DNA of 64,000 nt. Source: Leptidea sinapis (taxonomy: Eukaryota; Arthropoda; Insecta; Lepidoptera; Pieridae). Shown here piece by piece: positions 34,578 to 47,560 of the stretch (positions are counted from its first letter, which is position 1; every line of letters begins with the position of its first letter). The stretch covers positions 11,247,501 through 11,311,500 of the forward strand of contig NC_066291.1 of assembly GCF_905404315.1 (NCBI RefSeq), in the 5' to 3' direction. A program made the translations under genes and the position numbers. The notes below the pieces were generated by a model that saw nothing but the letters and a program-made list of their open reading frames with translations, had not been told where the DNA came from and searched no databases.

Positions 34578-35286
34578 ATGTTGGTGCAAAATGAGAAAAA
34601 TAACGAAGCGAGTATTTGGCGTGCCATGTTCGAACAACAAAACCAAAACATGCGAGCGCTGATCGAAGCCCTGCAAGCGCCGAAACCTGTCTTCCGTGAC
34701 AATCTACCCATATTCGACCCTGACAAGCAAGATACGGATGCAAGATCGTGGTGCGCAACAGCTGAATTGTGTGCCTCCGAAAATCCACAAAGTGGCGGTC
34801 AACTCGTGCTAGCCGTCAGCAAGGCGCTCAAAGGTGAAGCATCCACGTGGCTGTCTCAAATTGCATACGAAGGAATGACGTGGACCGAATTCAAGGTACT
34901 TTTCACCGCCAGATTTATTTCGACGGAAACATTGGCCAAGTGAAAAAGAATCGCTACCGGCGTATGCAAGTCGATTAATTGCCTCTTTGACGAATCGTTG
35001 GAAGGATGTTAACAAAGAAGAAATCGCGGTAGCTACTGTACTGGCTCATATATCGCAATTTGACCCGAGACTTCAACGTTTGGCGTTTACTGCTAACATT
35101 GTTTCGCGAGAAAAATTACAACAAGAACTAAACGCATTCTCGCAATTGAAACGCAAGATAAATACCAGAGGCGACTCATCGAATGCACTCGATTTTAATC
35201 GAGCGAAGCTGACCACTCTGAAGTGCTTCAATTGTGGAAAAACCGGCCATAAGCGAGCAGAATGTAAAGCAAGACGATCGACATAA
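34578..35286 (+). pseudogene. Gypsy gag with CCHC zinc knuckle
   Basis: ATG at 34578. The first frame ends at 34943 with a stop; the protein continues one frame over (ESLPAYASRLIASL from about 34951). The capsid-like region is followed by CFNCGKTGHKRAEC, a Cx2Cx4Hx4C knuckle (35225-35265). A second knuckle, CFKCGKPGHIALRC, is readable in another frame at 35348-35390. A GGC run (35396-35410) follows and may have caused slippage. Confidence 0.8.
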
Positions 35287-35701
35287 AATGACGAACTATA
35301 ACATCAATAACGTCAAGCCCAGTGATGCAGCAGCCTACAAGGCCTTTGGTGTGCTTCAAATGTGGCAAACCGGGCCACATCGCCCTTCGGTGTACCGGCG
35401 GCGGCGGCGCGGGCGGGCCGAACGACAGCGGCGCCGGCGCGTCACGAGGCGAGCGACGCGTAGATGTCTGCGTCGTGCAACCACCGTCGTACACATAAAG
35501 GTGCACTGATTTGCTTTACTTATGATTCGGGTGCTGAATGCTCGTTAGTCAAAGAAAGTTTTGCAGCCAAATTTAGTGGCTAGCGTTTTACTAATGTTGT
35601 TGCTATGACTGGTATTGGTCAAGCGCGAGTATTCAGTATAGAACAGATTTTGTCTTGTGTAGAAATTAACGATCACCATCTCGACGGCTTCGAATCATTG
35701 T

Positions 35702-36330
35702 GTGTCTAAAATTGTTTCTGTCGATTCGGTGAATAACGAAAACGCGCGTAAACCAGATTTAACCGCTATTGAGACGGATGTAGTAGGTAGTGACAAGTCG
35801 AGACTTTTGCAAACGTTAGATCGGTTCTCTGATTTTTTTATCACAGGTCTGCCTACGACTCGTGTAAATACAGGCGAGCTTAAAATTAGGTTGATATATA
35901 GCACTCGCACGGTACAGCTTCGACCTTATAGGATGTCGGCTGACGAACGTAGTGTTATTCGTAACCGCGTAAAAGAACTTTTAGATGCGAATATTATCAG
36001 ACCTAGCTGCTCCCCTTTTGCAAGCGCAGCTTTACTTGTCAAAAAGCACGATAGTTCAGACCGTATGTGTATTGATTACCGCGAACTTAACAGTAACACT
36101 GTTCCTGATCGTTATCCACTTCCTTTGATCTCCCATCAAATCTCACGGCTTCACCGTGCTAATTACTTCTCCAAATTAGACTGCGCAAGTGGCTTTCAAT
36201 TAATTCTGGTCAATGAAGAGTCCATAGAGAGTACTGCTTTCATAACTAACGAAGGTGAATATGAGTTTCTGACCATGCCTTTTGGCCTTAGGAATGCGAT
36301 ATCAGTTTTTCAACGGGCAAGCTTAGCGGG
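35702..36330 (+). pseudogene. Gypsy reverse transcriptase, N-terminal half only
   Basis: Readable fingers and first palm motifs: RPYRMSADER, SPFASAALLVKKHD, CIDYRELNSNTVPDRYPLP, FSKLDCASGFQLI and TMPFGLRNA. The frame stops making sense after VFQRA. The YxDD catalytic motif, RNase H and the integrase zinc domain are absent, so the element lost its central pol by deletion. Confidence 0.85.
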
Positions 36331-37149
36331 AAAAACGATAAGAAAGAAGACGTTTTTGTTTTGATTGACGCGTTTACAAAATACGTTCTTCTGTTTCATA
36401 CGATGAACATTGACTCCAAAAGTAGTATTCACGCGGTGACTAAACACACATCACGCGTGGCTCTTTTTGGAGCCCCTACTCGGATAATAGCTGATCAAGG
36501 TCGTTGTTTTGCCAGTAAAGAATTTCAAGATTTTTGTGTGAGTAAGAACATAAACTTGCATCTCATAGCGACGGGTTCGTGTCGCGCTAACGGGAAGGTA
36601 GAGCGCGTTATGTCCGTCTTAAAATCGATGTTGACCGCAGTTGAGACTAGTGATAGTAAATCGAGGCAAGACTCTTTAGACGACGTTCAATTAGCGATAA
36701 ATTGTACTATGAACCGAGTAACAAAAGCTTCTCCTCTAGAGGTTTTGATAGGTAAAGTGGCAAGGCCTTTGTCTATGATGTGCAGTGACGTAGAAGCCAA
36801 CATCGATGACATTGAAGAGATTCGCGAAAGCGCGTCTGAAAATGTCAAAGCGTGTGCGGCTTATGATAAGTCTCGTTTTGACAAAACAAAGGCTAAAATT
36901 ATCAATTTTTCGGTTGGTGACTTTGTGTTATTAGCGAATAAAGAGCGTAATCAAACGAAATTAGATCTGAAGTTTAAAGGGCCGTTTAAAGTAGTTGAAG
37001 TATTGAATGGTGACCGTTATACGCTGAAATCCTTAAATTCAAAGCGTACTTACAAATACGCACACGATAGACTAAGAAAAATGCCAGCAGGTCACATACC
37101 AGTCGAGGTTGATGTTAATAATGTTGATGAGAATGAAGATCAAGCTTAA
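36331..37149 (+). pseudogene. Gypsy integrase core and C-terminal domain
   Basis: The open frame includes LIDAFTKYVLLF (first D), IIADQGRCFASKEF (second D) and GSCRANGKVERV (E), so the DDE triad is intact. A C-terminal domain follows with FSVGDFVLLANKE and LDLKFKGPFKVVEVLN. It begins within a few codons of the RT deletion point. The integrase alone could not support transposition. Confidence 0.85.
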
Positions 37150-37744
37150 GTTGTGGCGGAAACTCGAGTAAGGGGACTCTAACGCCGTATTGTGTTCGAC
37201 CGTACCAGAAGCCGTTTCGCAGTCGTAGCCCGGTAGAAATCGGTATCTCTTGAGGCAACTCAGGTAGTCCGTGGGTGCGCGGTGCGCGTTTGGTTCTGGC
37301 GGAGGTCATGGTCTTCAGAGACCGTATCGTGTGGTCACTGGGTGACACACGGGCGATCCACTTGATGGATATGCGAACTGATTTGGAACCACGCGCTGGT
37401 TGTGTATGAGCAATATGATTGCTGTTCGGCTGGAGAGCCGTGGCGTTAGATGTCTTACTCGGGAGTTTTATGTGATCTGATCGTAATTTCAGTAAGACGT
37501 GCATGGTTAAACTGAGTAAATATGAGGTTTGACGAACGACTGTGGTATGTGGCTCTGTCTGTTGTATAGTCAATTTTGTATCTCCTGTGGGGTTTGGTCA
37601 ACATGTTAAAATAGTTGACTTTTTTATTTTGCCCGTAAACTGTAAATTGTAGTCAGGAATGACCGAGTGAAACAGGTATTCTCGTGGGTGTTTCATTTGG
37701 TTGCAGGTTGACCAACAAACTGGGACGTGTGCCAGCAGGATGGC

Positions 37745-37850
37745 CGTGTCGTAACACGGAACGCCAGCGCCATCTGTCGTGCCGTAACACGGAACGCCAG
37801 CGCCATCTGTCGTGTCGTTACACGGAACGCCAGCGCCATCTGTTGGCGTT
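37745..37850 (+). repeat. 33-bp tandem repeats, 3' LTR (3 units)
   Basis: Three near-identical units; the third has gttacacgg for gtaacacgg. They translate into repeated RQMALAFRVT on the minus strand, a by-product. Confidence 0.85.
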
Positions 37851-38039
37851 CGATGGAGTCAACGTTCCCCCGGCCGAGAGGAGCGCACTTCACTTCTTGT
37901 GCGGCGGTCGGCCAGAGCGGTCGAACTTGAACCATCGCGCGTTCCATATATCCCATAGTGTGTTTATTTAAAGTGATTCTACATTATAATTTGAAGTCTA
38001 GGACTATGGACCCAGCTAATGACGGTAACTCTCTTCCGC

Positions 38040-38404
38040 CGTTATATAAGAGATAAGGGATTTCCACCTCTGTATTTATTCATCACGATATCTCTGGAAT
38101 AATAAGGCGTATAGACTTGAAATTTGGTATAAATATTCCAGTCACCGAGTAGAGGTCAGCTTTGAACGTATTTTACTAAATTCCACTCGCAAGATTTCTT
38201 TTTTCATAAGAACAAAACAACGTCTGTCGGGTGAGCTAGCCTATATTATATATAAAAGAGATTTTCACCTTTATACTCATCACGAATCTCCGAAACCATC
38301 ACGCCCAGAGACTTGAAATTTTGTAGGAATATTGTTTTCGTAGAGCAAATGTCAGCTAAGGAGATTTTAAACAGATACCTAATTTCACCCGCAAGGCGAT
38401 TGCG
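38040..38404 (-). repeat. Two RTE-like repeat copies, minus strand
   Basis: 38040-38252 and 38253-38404 each carry atcacga.atctc, cttgaaatttg.ta and a gtcagct block. The first holds the full head ctgtcgggtgagctag. The second ends at a run of 16 G (38404-38419). Confidence 0.75.
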
Positions 38405-38597
38405 GGGGGGGGGGGGGGGTCGTTAATACATATTATCCAGGATTATACGGAAATACTACGTTTTTTTATTTCTTTCATTAGATTAGATTATATTTTTGAT
38501 GATTAACAGAATATACAGATATCGTCTATATATATATATATAAGAGATTTCCATGTACTCTTCGCGATATCTTTGGAAAAAGGCCAAAAGGCCTAGA

Positions 38598-39990
38598 CTG
38601 TTTCTTCTGCATATCAATGATATGTTGGACACCGCCAACATACAGTGCTATGCAGACGACAGCACTGGTGATGCCGTATACACGGGCCATGCAGGTCTCT
38701 CTCGGGAAAACGTCGACCAGTGCCGGGAGAAACTTGTGTATTCTATCGAGTCCTCTCTCGAGAAGGTCGCGGAATGGGGTAAGTTGAACCTGGTCCAACT
38801 TAACCCCCAGAAGACTCAAGTTTGCGCGTTTACCACTAAAAAAACCCAATTTGCCGTATCACCGCTCTTCGACAACACTTCCCTTAAAGCCTCGCCTAGT
38901 ATCGGAATACTGGGTCTCGAAATTTCGAGCGATTGCCAATTCCGGGGCCATCTGGAGGGTAAATCCAAATTGGCTTTGAAGAAACTGGGCGTCATAAATA
39001 GAGCACGGCAATACTTCAAGCCGGCCCACATTTTAGCGCTCTACAAAGCGCAGGTCCAGCCACACATGGAGGAGGAGGACATTGGATAATATAATAATAA
39101 TAATAATTCCTTTATTTCAGGCTACATGGCCCATAAAATAAATACCTTATAGTCTAACATACATATGATATATAACTTGGCCCTGGTGGTGTGGTGAAAG
39201 CGAGAGACGTAGATATACGTCGCTGGGATTACGGGACGCAGGAGCTTGTTCTGTCCTATCGGCGCTGTGCCACATTGGTTATGACTAGGAGGTCTCCTCT
39301 TCTTCCGCTCCACCTTAATGAAGCCCTCCTTATCGGTCAGACCCTTCGACACAGCTCTACAAGCGGGTTCGTTGCAGGCGTGCCCGCTTCCACTTTCTGT
39401 CCTCAGCACTGTCCGCTTTCTGGGTTGCTGGCGGATGGCAGCAGCATAGTCACGTTGAGGTGTTGACGTAACGACAGCAGGCGACACCTCCGAAATTGCT
39501 GTCATCTCTGGTCTGGCGCACCCCAGTATCAGCTCGATCCATATGACCGCGTGTTACGCAGAGCAGCTCGAATTGTCGGGGATGTAGCGCTCTGTGAATG
39601 GCTGGATCACTTGACGATGCGCAGAGACGTCGCTTCACTGTGTGTCTTCTACCGCATTTATCACGGGGAGTGTTCCGAAGAGCTTATTTTCCTGATTCCT
39701 GCCGCCGACTCCCACCTTCACACGACACGCCACAAGTTACGATATCATACCCACCATCTGGATGTGTGGCGGTCCTCCACAGTGCGGTTTTCAAGGAGCA
39801 ATGAGCTTCCTTGTGCGGTGTTTCCGGGACGATACAACATGGGTACCTTCAAAAAAAGCGCGTACACCTTCCTTAAAGGCCGGCAACGCTCCTGTGATTC
39901 CTCTGGTGTTGCAAGAGAATGTGGGCGGCGGTGATCACTTAACACCAGGTGACCCGTACGCTCGTTTGTCCTCCTATTCCATAAAAAAAA
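38598..39990 (+). mobile_element. CR1/Jockey-type LINE, 5'-truncated, with an insertion
   Basis: 38598-39070 and 39493-39990 match 62238-62710 and 62719-63235 (YADDS region, thumb, C-terminus, CCATAAAA tail). 38598-39089 remains open for 165 codons. The insertion 39071-39492 separates cacacatgga from attgctgtcatc. Identity to the 60509 copy looks high, so it is fairly young. Confidence 0.88.
39071..39492 (-). mobile_element. Retroelement fragment with ORF1-like piece
   Basis: On the minus strand it encodes KEGFIKVERKKRRPPSHNQC, then the start of an RRM-like fold with TYIYVSRFHH, a layout I know from ORF1 (gag-like) proteins of lepidopteran non-LTR elements. At its lower end is ataataataataattccttt, a 3' tail in reverse. 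It is inserted in the CR1 copy. Confidence 0.6.
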
Positions 39991-40144
39991 AAGAATTGAA
40001 ATTTGGTACGAATATTCCTTAATTGTACCTACCTTTTGTACATTGAATATATTTATATATTTTTTAAAGAATACTTGCTGAGTGTTCTACAATTAATATC
40101 TGCCGTTTTTTCTCGGTGTAATTGAAGTAGAAATAGGTATATAA

Positions 40145-40530
40145 TATTATTATTAGGTACGAGCTGCGCGTCGCCCTACAAACCCAAACCAATAAGCCAG
40201 CAGGAAGTTCAGCTGATGGTAATTGAAACGCCCTGCCCATTACAATGCAATGTTGCTCAGGATTCTTGAAAAGCCCAAAAATTCTGAGCGGCACAACAAT
40301 TGCGCTTGTCATCTTGAGACATAAGATGTTAAGTCTCGTTTGACCAGTAAATTCACTAGCTACGGCGCCCATCAGACCGAAACACAATAATTTTTCCACA
40401 TTACTACTTCACGTCAGAATTAAGGCGCCGTTGTGGTACCCATAATGTGGCCCGCATCCTGTGCAAAGGAGCCACCCACTAGAGCCACTACCTATTGTTC
40501 CTATAAAATTTCTAACGCCGGCTTTGTGCT
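40145..40530 (-). repeat. Dispersed lepidopteran repeat
   Basis: The minus strand begins near attagg..ttcagcacaaagcc and includes gcgccgtagctagtgaattt, cgagacttaacatcttatg and gggcagggcgtttcaatt. I recall this as a frequent repeat of Lepidoptera. An 80-codon frame in it is a by-product. Confidence 0.6.
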
Positions 40531-41925
<1,395 letters not shown>

Positions 41926-44197
41926 TTTATAATTTTTCTCAGCCTTTCGCTGGTTTGCCTGCATTTACGGGTCGAAACCAAGTAAATGCAGCGTGTGGTG
42001 TGTTAAATTTATGTGTAGGGTGAAATGTCGTGTTCGTCAATTTGTAAGAACTTTCTAACGATTCGGCATGTATTTAAGATGGCGACTATTTGTAAGGTTA
42101 TGTAAAGAGTTTCCTTTAGTTCTAGTAGTTTAAGACTATGTAACAGATGGTTTGGGATAACACCTGTGGTGGAAAGGACTATTGGAATTACGTATACTTT
42201 TTTTTGGTTCCAGATTCTAGCCACTTCATCCTTCAGTTCAGTATATTTGTTGATTTTTTCAGAAATTGTTTTTTGTAAGTTATGAGTGTTTGGAACAGCA
42301 ATGTCTATAAGGTAGGTTATTTCATTTAATTTATCTTTGAGCGTTATATCTGGTCTATTGTAGTGAATGGTTCTGTCTGTAAGTATCGCGCGATCAAAAT
42401 AAAGTTTATATGTATCGTTTTCTAAAACTGTTTGTGGTTTATATTTGTAATAAGGTGTGTTTGTGTTTTGTATGAGTTTGTGTTTGAGTGCTAACTTTTG
42501 GTGAATGATATTGACTACTTGGTTATGTCTATGCGTGTAATCTGTTTGTGTGAGTGTTGTACATCCTCCGGTAATATGTTGGATGGTTTCTGGTTGATCG
42601 TGGCATTTGCGGCATTTATCGTTTGATATTGAGGGGTCTTTGATTATGAATTTTCTGTAGTTTTTGGTGTTGACAACTTGGTCCTGTATCGCTATTATAA
42701 ATCCTTCGGTCTCTGGGAATAGGTTTCCTATTTTAAGCCATTTGTTTGAGGCGGCGGTGTTTATGTGGGATTGTTCTAGGTCGTGAGGATGGCGGCCATG
42801 TAACACTTTTCGCTTCCAGCTGTCAAGTTTTTGTATTTGGGGATCGTTTCTTCGAGTGTTTTGAGTGCTTATGTCTTCGTGTAAATTAAGTGGAGTAAAG
42901 TTAATATCATTTTTAACAATGGCTTTATGAATTTCGCTGGTCTGTGATTTTAAGTGGAAAAAATCTTTTAAATTGCCGACTTGTTTTTGACAGAGATGAT
43001 TCAAATCAATGAGGCCCCTTCCTCCATATTCTCTTTTGATAGTAAGTCTTTCTATTGCAGATTTTGGGTGTAGATTATTGTGCTTAGTTAGTGTGGTGCG
43101 AATCGTCCGCTCTATTTGTTCTATGTCTGTTTTTGTCCATTTTATGATACCAAATGAGTATGTTAGAATTGGGATAGCATATGTATTTAGGGACTTAATA
43201 AGGTGTTTGCTTGTTAATTGAGTTTTACAAAGAGCATTAATTCGTTTTTTAAATTCTATTGTTAAAGTGTTTTTGATTTCTGTGTGATCTAATCCTCTAA
43301 GTTGTTTATATCCTAAGTATTTATATAGTTCGGTTTGTTCCATGGCTCTAATTATATCGATATCATTAACTGCATAATCGCCCGGCCGTATCTTGCCTCG
43401 TTTTATGTGAAGTGTTCTACATTTATCCAAACCAAATTCCATATTAATATCTTTGCTAAATTGTGCTGTAGTATCTATTAATTTTTTCATTTCCATTTCT
43501 GTTTTTCCATATAACTTAATATCATCCATATATATGAGATGAGAGACTATTGTTTCTTGTATATCGTGTTTGAGGCGATATCCTGCACGACAATCACGCA
43601 GCAAATGTGACAGGGGGTTTAAGGCGAGGCAAAACCACAGAGGACTCAAGGAATCGCCTTGATAGATACCCTTTCTAATGGCTATTTCTCTAGTTGTGAT
43701 GGTGTTTTGATTTGTATTCAAATAAAGTGTGGTTTTCCATCTAGACATAATATCGTGTAAAAAGTTTATTATTTTTGGGTTTATTTTATATATTTGTAAT
43801 ATTTTAATCAACCAAGAATGTGGGATACTATCGAAAGCTTTCTTATAGTCTATATATGTGCAATGTAGGTTTCTATTTTTTGAAGTCGCATGTTTGTGAA
43901 TAGTAGAATCAATTATTAACTGTTCCTTACATCCCATGTGGCCTCGCCTGCATCCTTTTTGTTCTTCCGCTATTATATTATAATGTTCAACATGTTTATT
44001 GATTTTTGTTGTTATGGCTGATGTTAATATTTTATATATAGTTGGTAGGCATGTGATTGGTCTATATTGTGAAGGGAGTGGAGATATCTGTAATTTTGGA
44101 AGCATATAGGTTATTCCAGTAGCAATGAAATCTGGAATTTTCTGTTTACCAATAATGATATCTGTAATATTTTTGGCCATGATTTTATGTAAAGAAA
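41926..44197 (-). mobile_element. Dong/R4-type non-LTR retrotransposon in a TAA array
   Basis: It consists of one long open frame (44180-42009) and an 80-bp 3' UTR (42008-41926), with ATT arrays touching both ends. Dong of Bombyx mori is known to insert in TAA repeats. The start is probably truncated: the N-terminal zinc-finger/Myb region of full-length members is missing, and the upstream frame stops inside the array. Confidence 0.85.
42009..44180 (-). CDS. Dong/R4-type ORF: reverse transcriptase and restriction-like endonuclease
   Basis: 723 codons without interruption. RT: YRPITCLPTIYKILTSAI (39-56), YIDYKKAFDSIPHSWL (109-124), KGIYQGDSLSPLWFCLALNP (170-189), YMDD (217-220). The C-terminal part has CRKC...H...C (523-540), RHN (551-553), RPDI (609-612), LIDIAV (624-629) and KINKY (642-646): the zinc-knuckle and PD...D...K layout of the R2/R4 restriction-like endonuclease. 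RGIxQGDSLSPLWFCLALNPLS is a mark of the R4/Dong clade. Catalytic residues are present in both domains. The reaction is target-primed reverse transcription. The ATG at 44180 lies 17 bp from the array and may not be the original start; the protein lacks a DNA-binding N-terminus. Confidence 0.9.
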   Translation of the reverse strand: MAKNITDIIIGKQKIPDFIATGITYMLPKLQISPLPSQYRPITCLPTIYKILTSAITTKINKHVEHYNIIAEEQKGCRRGHMGCKEQLIIDSTIHKHATSKNRNLHCTYIDYKKAFDSIPHSWLIKILQIYKINPKIINFLHDIMSRWKTTLYLNTNQNTITTREIAIRKGIYQGDSLSPLWFCLALNPLSHLLRDCRAGYRLKHDIQETIVSHLIYMDDIKLYGKTEMEMKKLIDTTAQFSKDINMEFGLDKCRTLHIKRGKIRPGDYAVNDIDIIRAMEQTELYKYLGYKQLRGLDHTEIKNTLTIEFKKRINALCKTQLTSKHLIKSLNTYAIPILTYSFGIIKWTKTDIEQIERTIRTTLTKHNNLHPKSAIERLTIKREYGGRGLIDLNHLCQKQVGNLKDFFHLKSQTSEIHKAIVKNDINFTPLNLHEDISTQNTRRNDPQIQKLDSWKRKVLHGRHPHDLEQSHINTAASNKWLKIGNLFPETEGFIIAIQDQVVNTKNYRKFIIKDPSISNDKCRKCHDQPETIQHITGGCTTLTQTDYTHRHNQVVNIIHQKLALKHKLIQNTNTPYYKYKPQTVLENDTYKLYFDRAILTDRTIHYNRPDITLKDKLNEITYLIDIAVPNTHNLQKTISEKINKYTELKDEVARIWNQKKVYVIPIVLSTTGVIPNHLLHSLKLLELKETLYITLQIVAILNTCRIVRKFLQIDEHDISPYT

Positions 44198-45233
<1,036 letters not shown>

Positions 45234-45827
45234 TATAACTTCAGAATCACATAAATACCGATATTGATAAGAATCGATGTGTGTGTGAATATGTGATCGC
45301 GTTACGTTGGAATTTATTTCATATGATTACTAGGTATAAGTAGCGAAAACAAGTAAAATATTTTGTTATAGAGTACAATATATTATATTACAGTGAAAAA
45401 ACGGAAACGTGTTTGTGAATTAAATTGTTATACTTTCATTAACTACAGAAATGATGAATTTTTGCCAACATTTTATTAGGAAATTACTAGGATCACGCTC
45501 TCTGCACGATAAGAATTTAATGCGAACGTAGTCGCGGCCGGTAACTAGTTTCAATACTTTACATTGGTGTGCAAAGTAAAGTTAGTTAGCCCACAACGTT
45601 AATTAAGTGAACATAAATCAGTTGGTCGGTGTTCACTTTGAACATTATTTTTTGCTAATTTAGCGTGCACAGCCAGAGCTCGCCAGTCACCAGCCGCCGG
45701 AGATGAGGCACTCTTTATAATGACTGCGATCAGACACCAACCACGAATGATTACTACTTTGACTTACAAGTAATAAAATAAGTGCAATAATATCTATGAT
45801 ACTTTGTTAATATAATACTAGCTGACC

Positions 45828-46352
45828 CGATAGACGCTGCACTGTCAATGGAAAAGAATAATTTTGTAAGTATTCAGGAATAATGTAGTCAAACGCCTAA
45901 TAAGTTAAAAATGAAACAAAAACGTGTTTCTGAATGATTATACAATATTATGTAGTAATAAAATGATAAGGATTAATTTCGTTTTTGTGTAATTGTGTGC
46001 TTTAATATTAATTACCTACCGCTTTACAATTTTTTATAGTATGTTTCCTTAAAAGATAGATATATGCGATCGCGGACTTTTCTAGAGCCTCTATATGTAT
46101 AAGATACATAATTCCACCATTCATTATTTTATTTATATTATATCTCCAAAGGGTTTATACAGCGATTTTGTTGAAAGCTCCCAGACGGCTTATTTTTTTC
46201 CAACACCTCCAACAAATATCGTTAATGTCTACAAAAACTCAACAAATTATATACTAGGTTTAAGTACCTATATAGCGAACCGCACTATTACTATTTGTGA
46301 AAGCAGCATGAAAATCGGTGCACTAGTTTTTGAGTTTATCGCGAACAGATGA
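45828..46352 (+). repeat. RTE-like repeat copy
   Basis: Begins ctagctgacccgatagac and ends aaatcggtgcactag with gagtttatcgcgaaca, the head and tail of the RTE-like family. The middle is diverged. Confidence 0.65.
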
Positions 46353-46892
46353 CCTATGTAAAGGAAATAAATGGAGGAGGCCTTTGCCTATGTTGGGAAA
46401 ATTTATACTAAAATCTTCTCCGAAACACTTTGCATCTAATGGTATAACAATTACTCTGATCTATTTAGTAGTTTACGCAGTATATCCGAAAGAAAAAACC
46501 GGCTATACATTTATTAGTACAATGTAGATTTTTGAGATAGACTCTGACGTCACAGAAACCGCGCGCAAAATGGGGCGTTTGAATAGCTGAAATATCTTGC
46601 CGGGAAAGAATATTTATTTATTTTTTAATTGAATAAGAATCTTTTTATCTATAATTTGATGTGTTTGATAATTTTTAGGATGCAAAAATCAAATTTAAGG
46701 TTTTTTAAAATTCATGCATATACCCTATTGTTTTCGTTAGCGCTTTTTGGACTTCAACAAACCGAACTATTATAGCAAAAACGGCATCCTAACGTCCTGC
46801 CCACCTCGTAGGGTTTAATGTTTTTAATGTTGTTGAAGTTGAATACTCAATTCCTTTATTAGATAGATCTTTTGATACTCAACCCTAAAAAA
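46353..46892. other. Intergenic
   Basis: AT-rich with short frames only; nothing recognised. Confidence 0.4.
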
Positions 46893-47165
46893 CTATAATT
46901 TGTTGAACTGTTTCATAACCTCACTCACTGCATCATTGAGTACTAGATTTAAATTATGAGCAGCACAGTGAACACATACGGCATTTGGCTCGACATCTTT
47001 TATGAGTTTTTGATCTCCACCATAAGTCCCTTTCATTGTGATAGCACCATCACAACCTTGTCTTCGACACTTATTTTGAGGAATATTTTTGTCATTTATG
47101 GATTTAATAATTTGCTTGGACATTGCTAAAGTAGTTTTATCCGTAACTTTAATAATATTTTTGAG
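46893..47165 (-). pseudogene. hAT-type (ZMYM1/DUF4371-like) transposase fragment
   Basis: About 90 codons on the minus strand. The conserved part is GCDGAITMKGTYGG (equivalent to the YDNAxNMxGxYxG block with its catalytic Asp), followed by PNAVCVHCAAHNLNLVLNDA (the CxxHxLNL block). These are hallmarks of hAT-family transposases and their ZMYM-like relatives. The ends are missing; the upper ~20 codons (MPWAPTQEG) belong to other sequence. Confidence 0.75.
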
Positions 47166-47229
47166 CTCGCGGCCTCTTGGGCCGTGGCCCTCTTGGGTCG
47201 GGGCCCATGGCATTTTGGAATCCCTGCCA

Positions 47230-47560
47230 TCCTATTGTTACGCCACGGTGTCCCATAGTGGTAACGCAGAAACGGATCATCTCATGGGCTGCGTCCAAAC
47301 GGCAATTGATGACATGCTTGATCAGTTCACCTCCGCTGAAATCGTAGTCAAAGAATTATTTGGCAATGAGCAGAAAACTGCAAAGTTCTGAAGAGGAAAT
47401 ACTACTGTTTCTCCCGATTTTTCAAGCAGCAAATGGCCCGCGCTAAATCTAAGCACATCGTCAAAATAAACGAACAGCTTTCAAGTGATCCATCCAGAAT
47501 ACGGAGCGTTGTCGAAAGTTGCTCTTGGTAACTTCAGCCAGTTGTTCTGCATACTCATCT
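47230..47560 (+). mobile_element. CR1/Jockey-type LINE, endonuclease-region fragment
   Basis: 47240-47330 encodes SGNAETDHLMGCVQTAIDDM and ends ctgaaatcgtagtc as at 60751. From 47385 the match moves to 61275-61440 (aagaggaaatac, gctcttggtaacttcagcca). The sequence between is deleted. The first part comes from a stretch of endonuclease that the 60509 copy lacks. Confidence 0.7.

Larger units (their letters stand above)
34461..38040 (+). mobile_element. Ty3/Gypsy-type LTR retrotransposon, internally deleted
   Basis: Contents in order: LTR remnant with 33-bp repeats (34465-34560), gag (34578-35286), a shifted second zinc knuckle (35340-35400), protease motif YDSGAECS (35520-35545), RT N-terminal half (35702-36325), a deletion, integrase (36330-37149), and a 3' LTR-like region with three 33-bp repeats (37745-37845) ending ccagctaatgacgg near 38020. 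The block ccagct.atgacggt.ac.ctctt recurs at 34526 and 38014. RTE-like repeats flank both sides. Confidence 0.82.
38520..40025 (-). repeat. RTE-like repeat split by a CR1 copy
   Basis: 38545-38597 (cgcgatatctttgga) and 39991-40025 (attgaaatttggtacgaata) are adjacent parts of the RTE-like repeat. The CR1-type copy 38598-39990 lies between them, with taga/aga repeated at the joints. Confidence 0.65.

Noticed and set aside
37693..37956. Minus-strand ORF with repeated RQMALAFRVT, or a CRISPR-like array
   Set aside because: It is antisense to the 33-bp LTR repeats; the units are directly adjacent without spacers and the DNA is insect nuclear.
40064..40399. 111-codon minus-strand ORF as a gene
   Set aside because: It falls in a sequence that I know as a common dispersed lepidopteran repeat.
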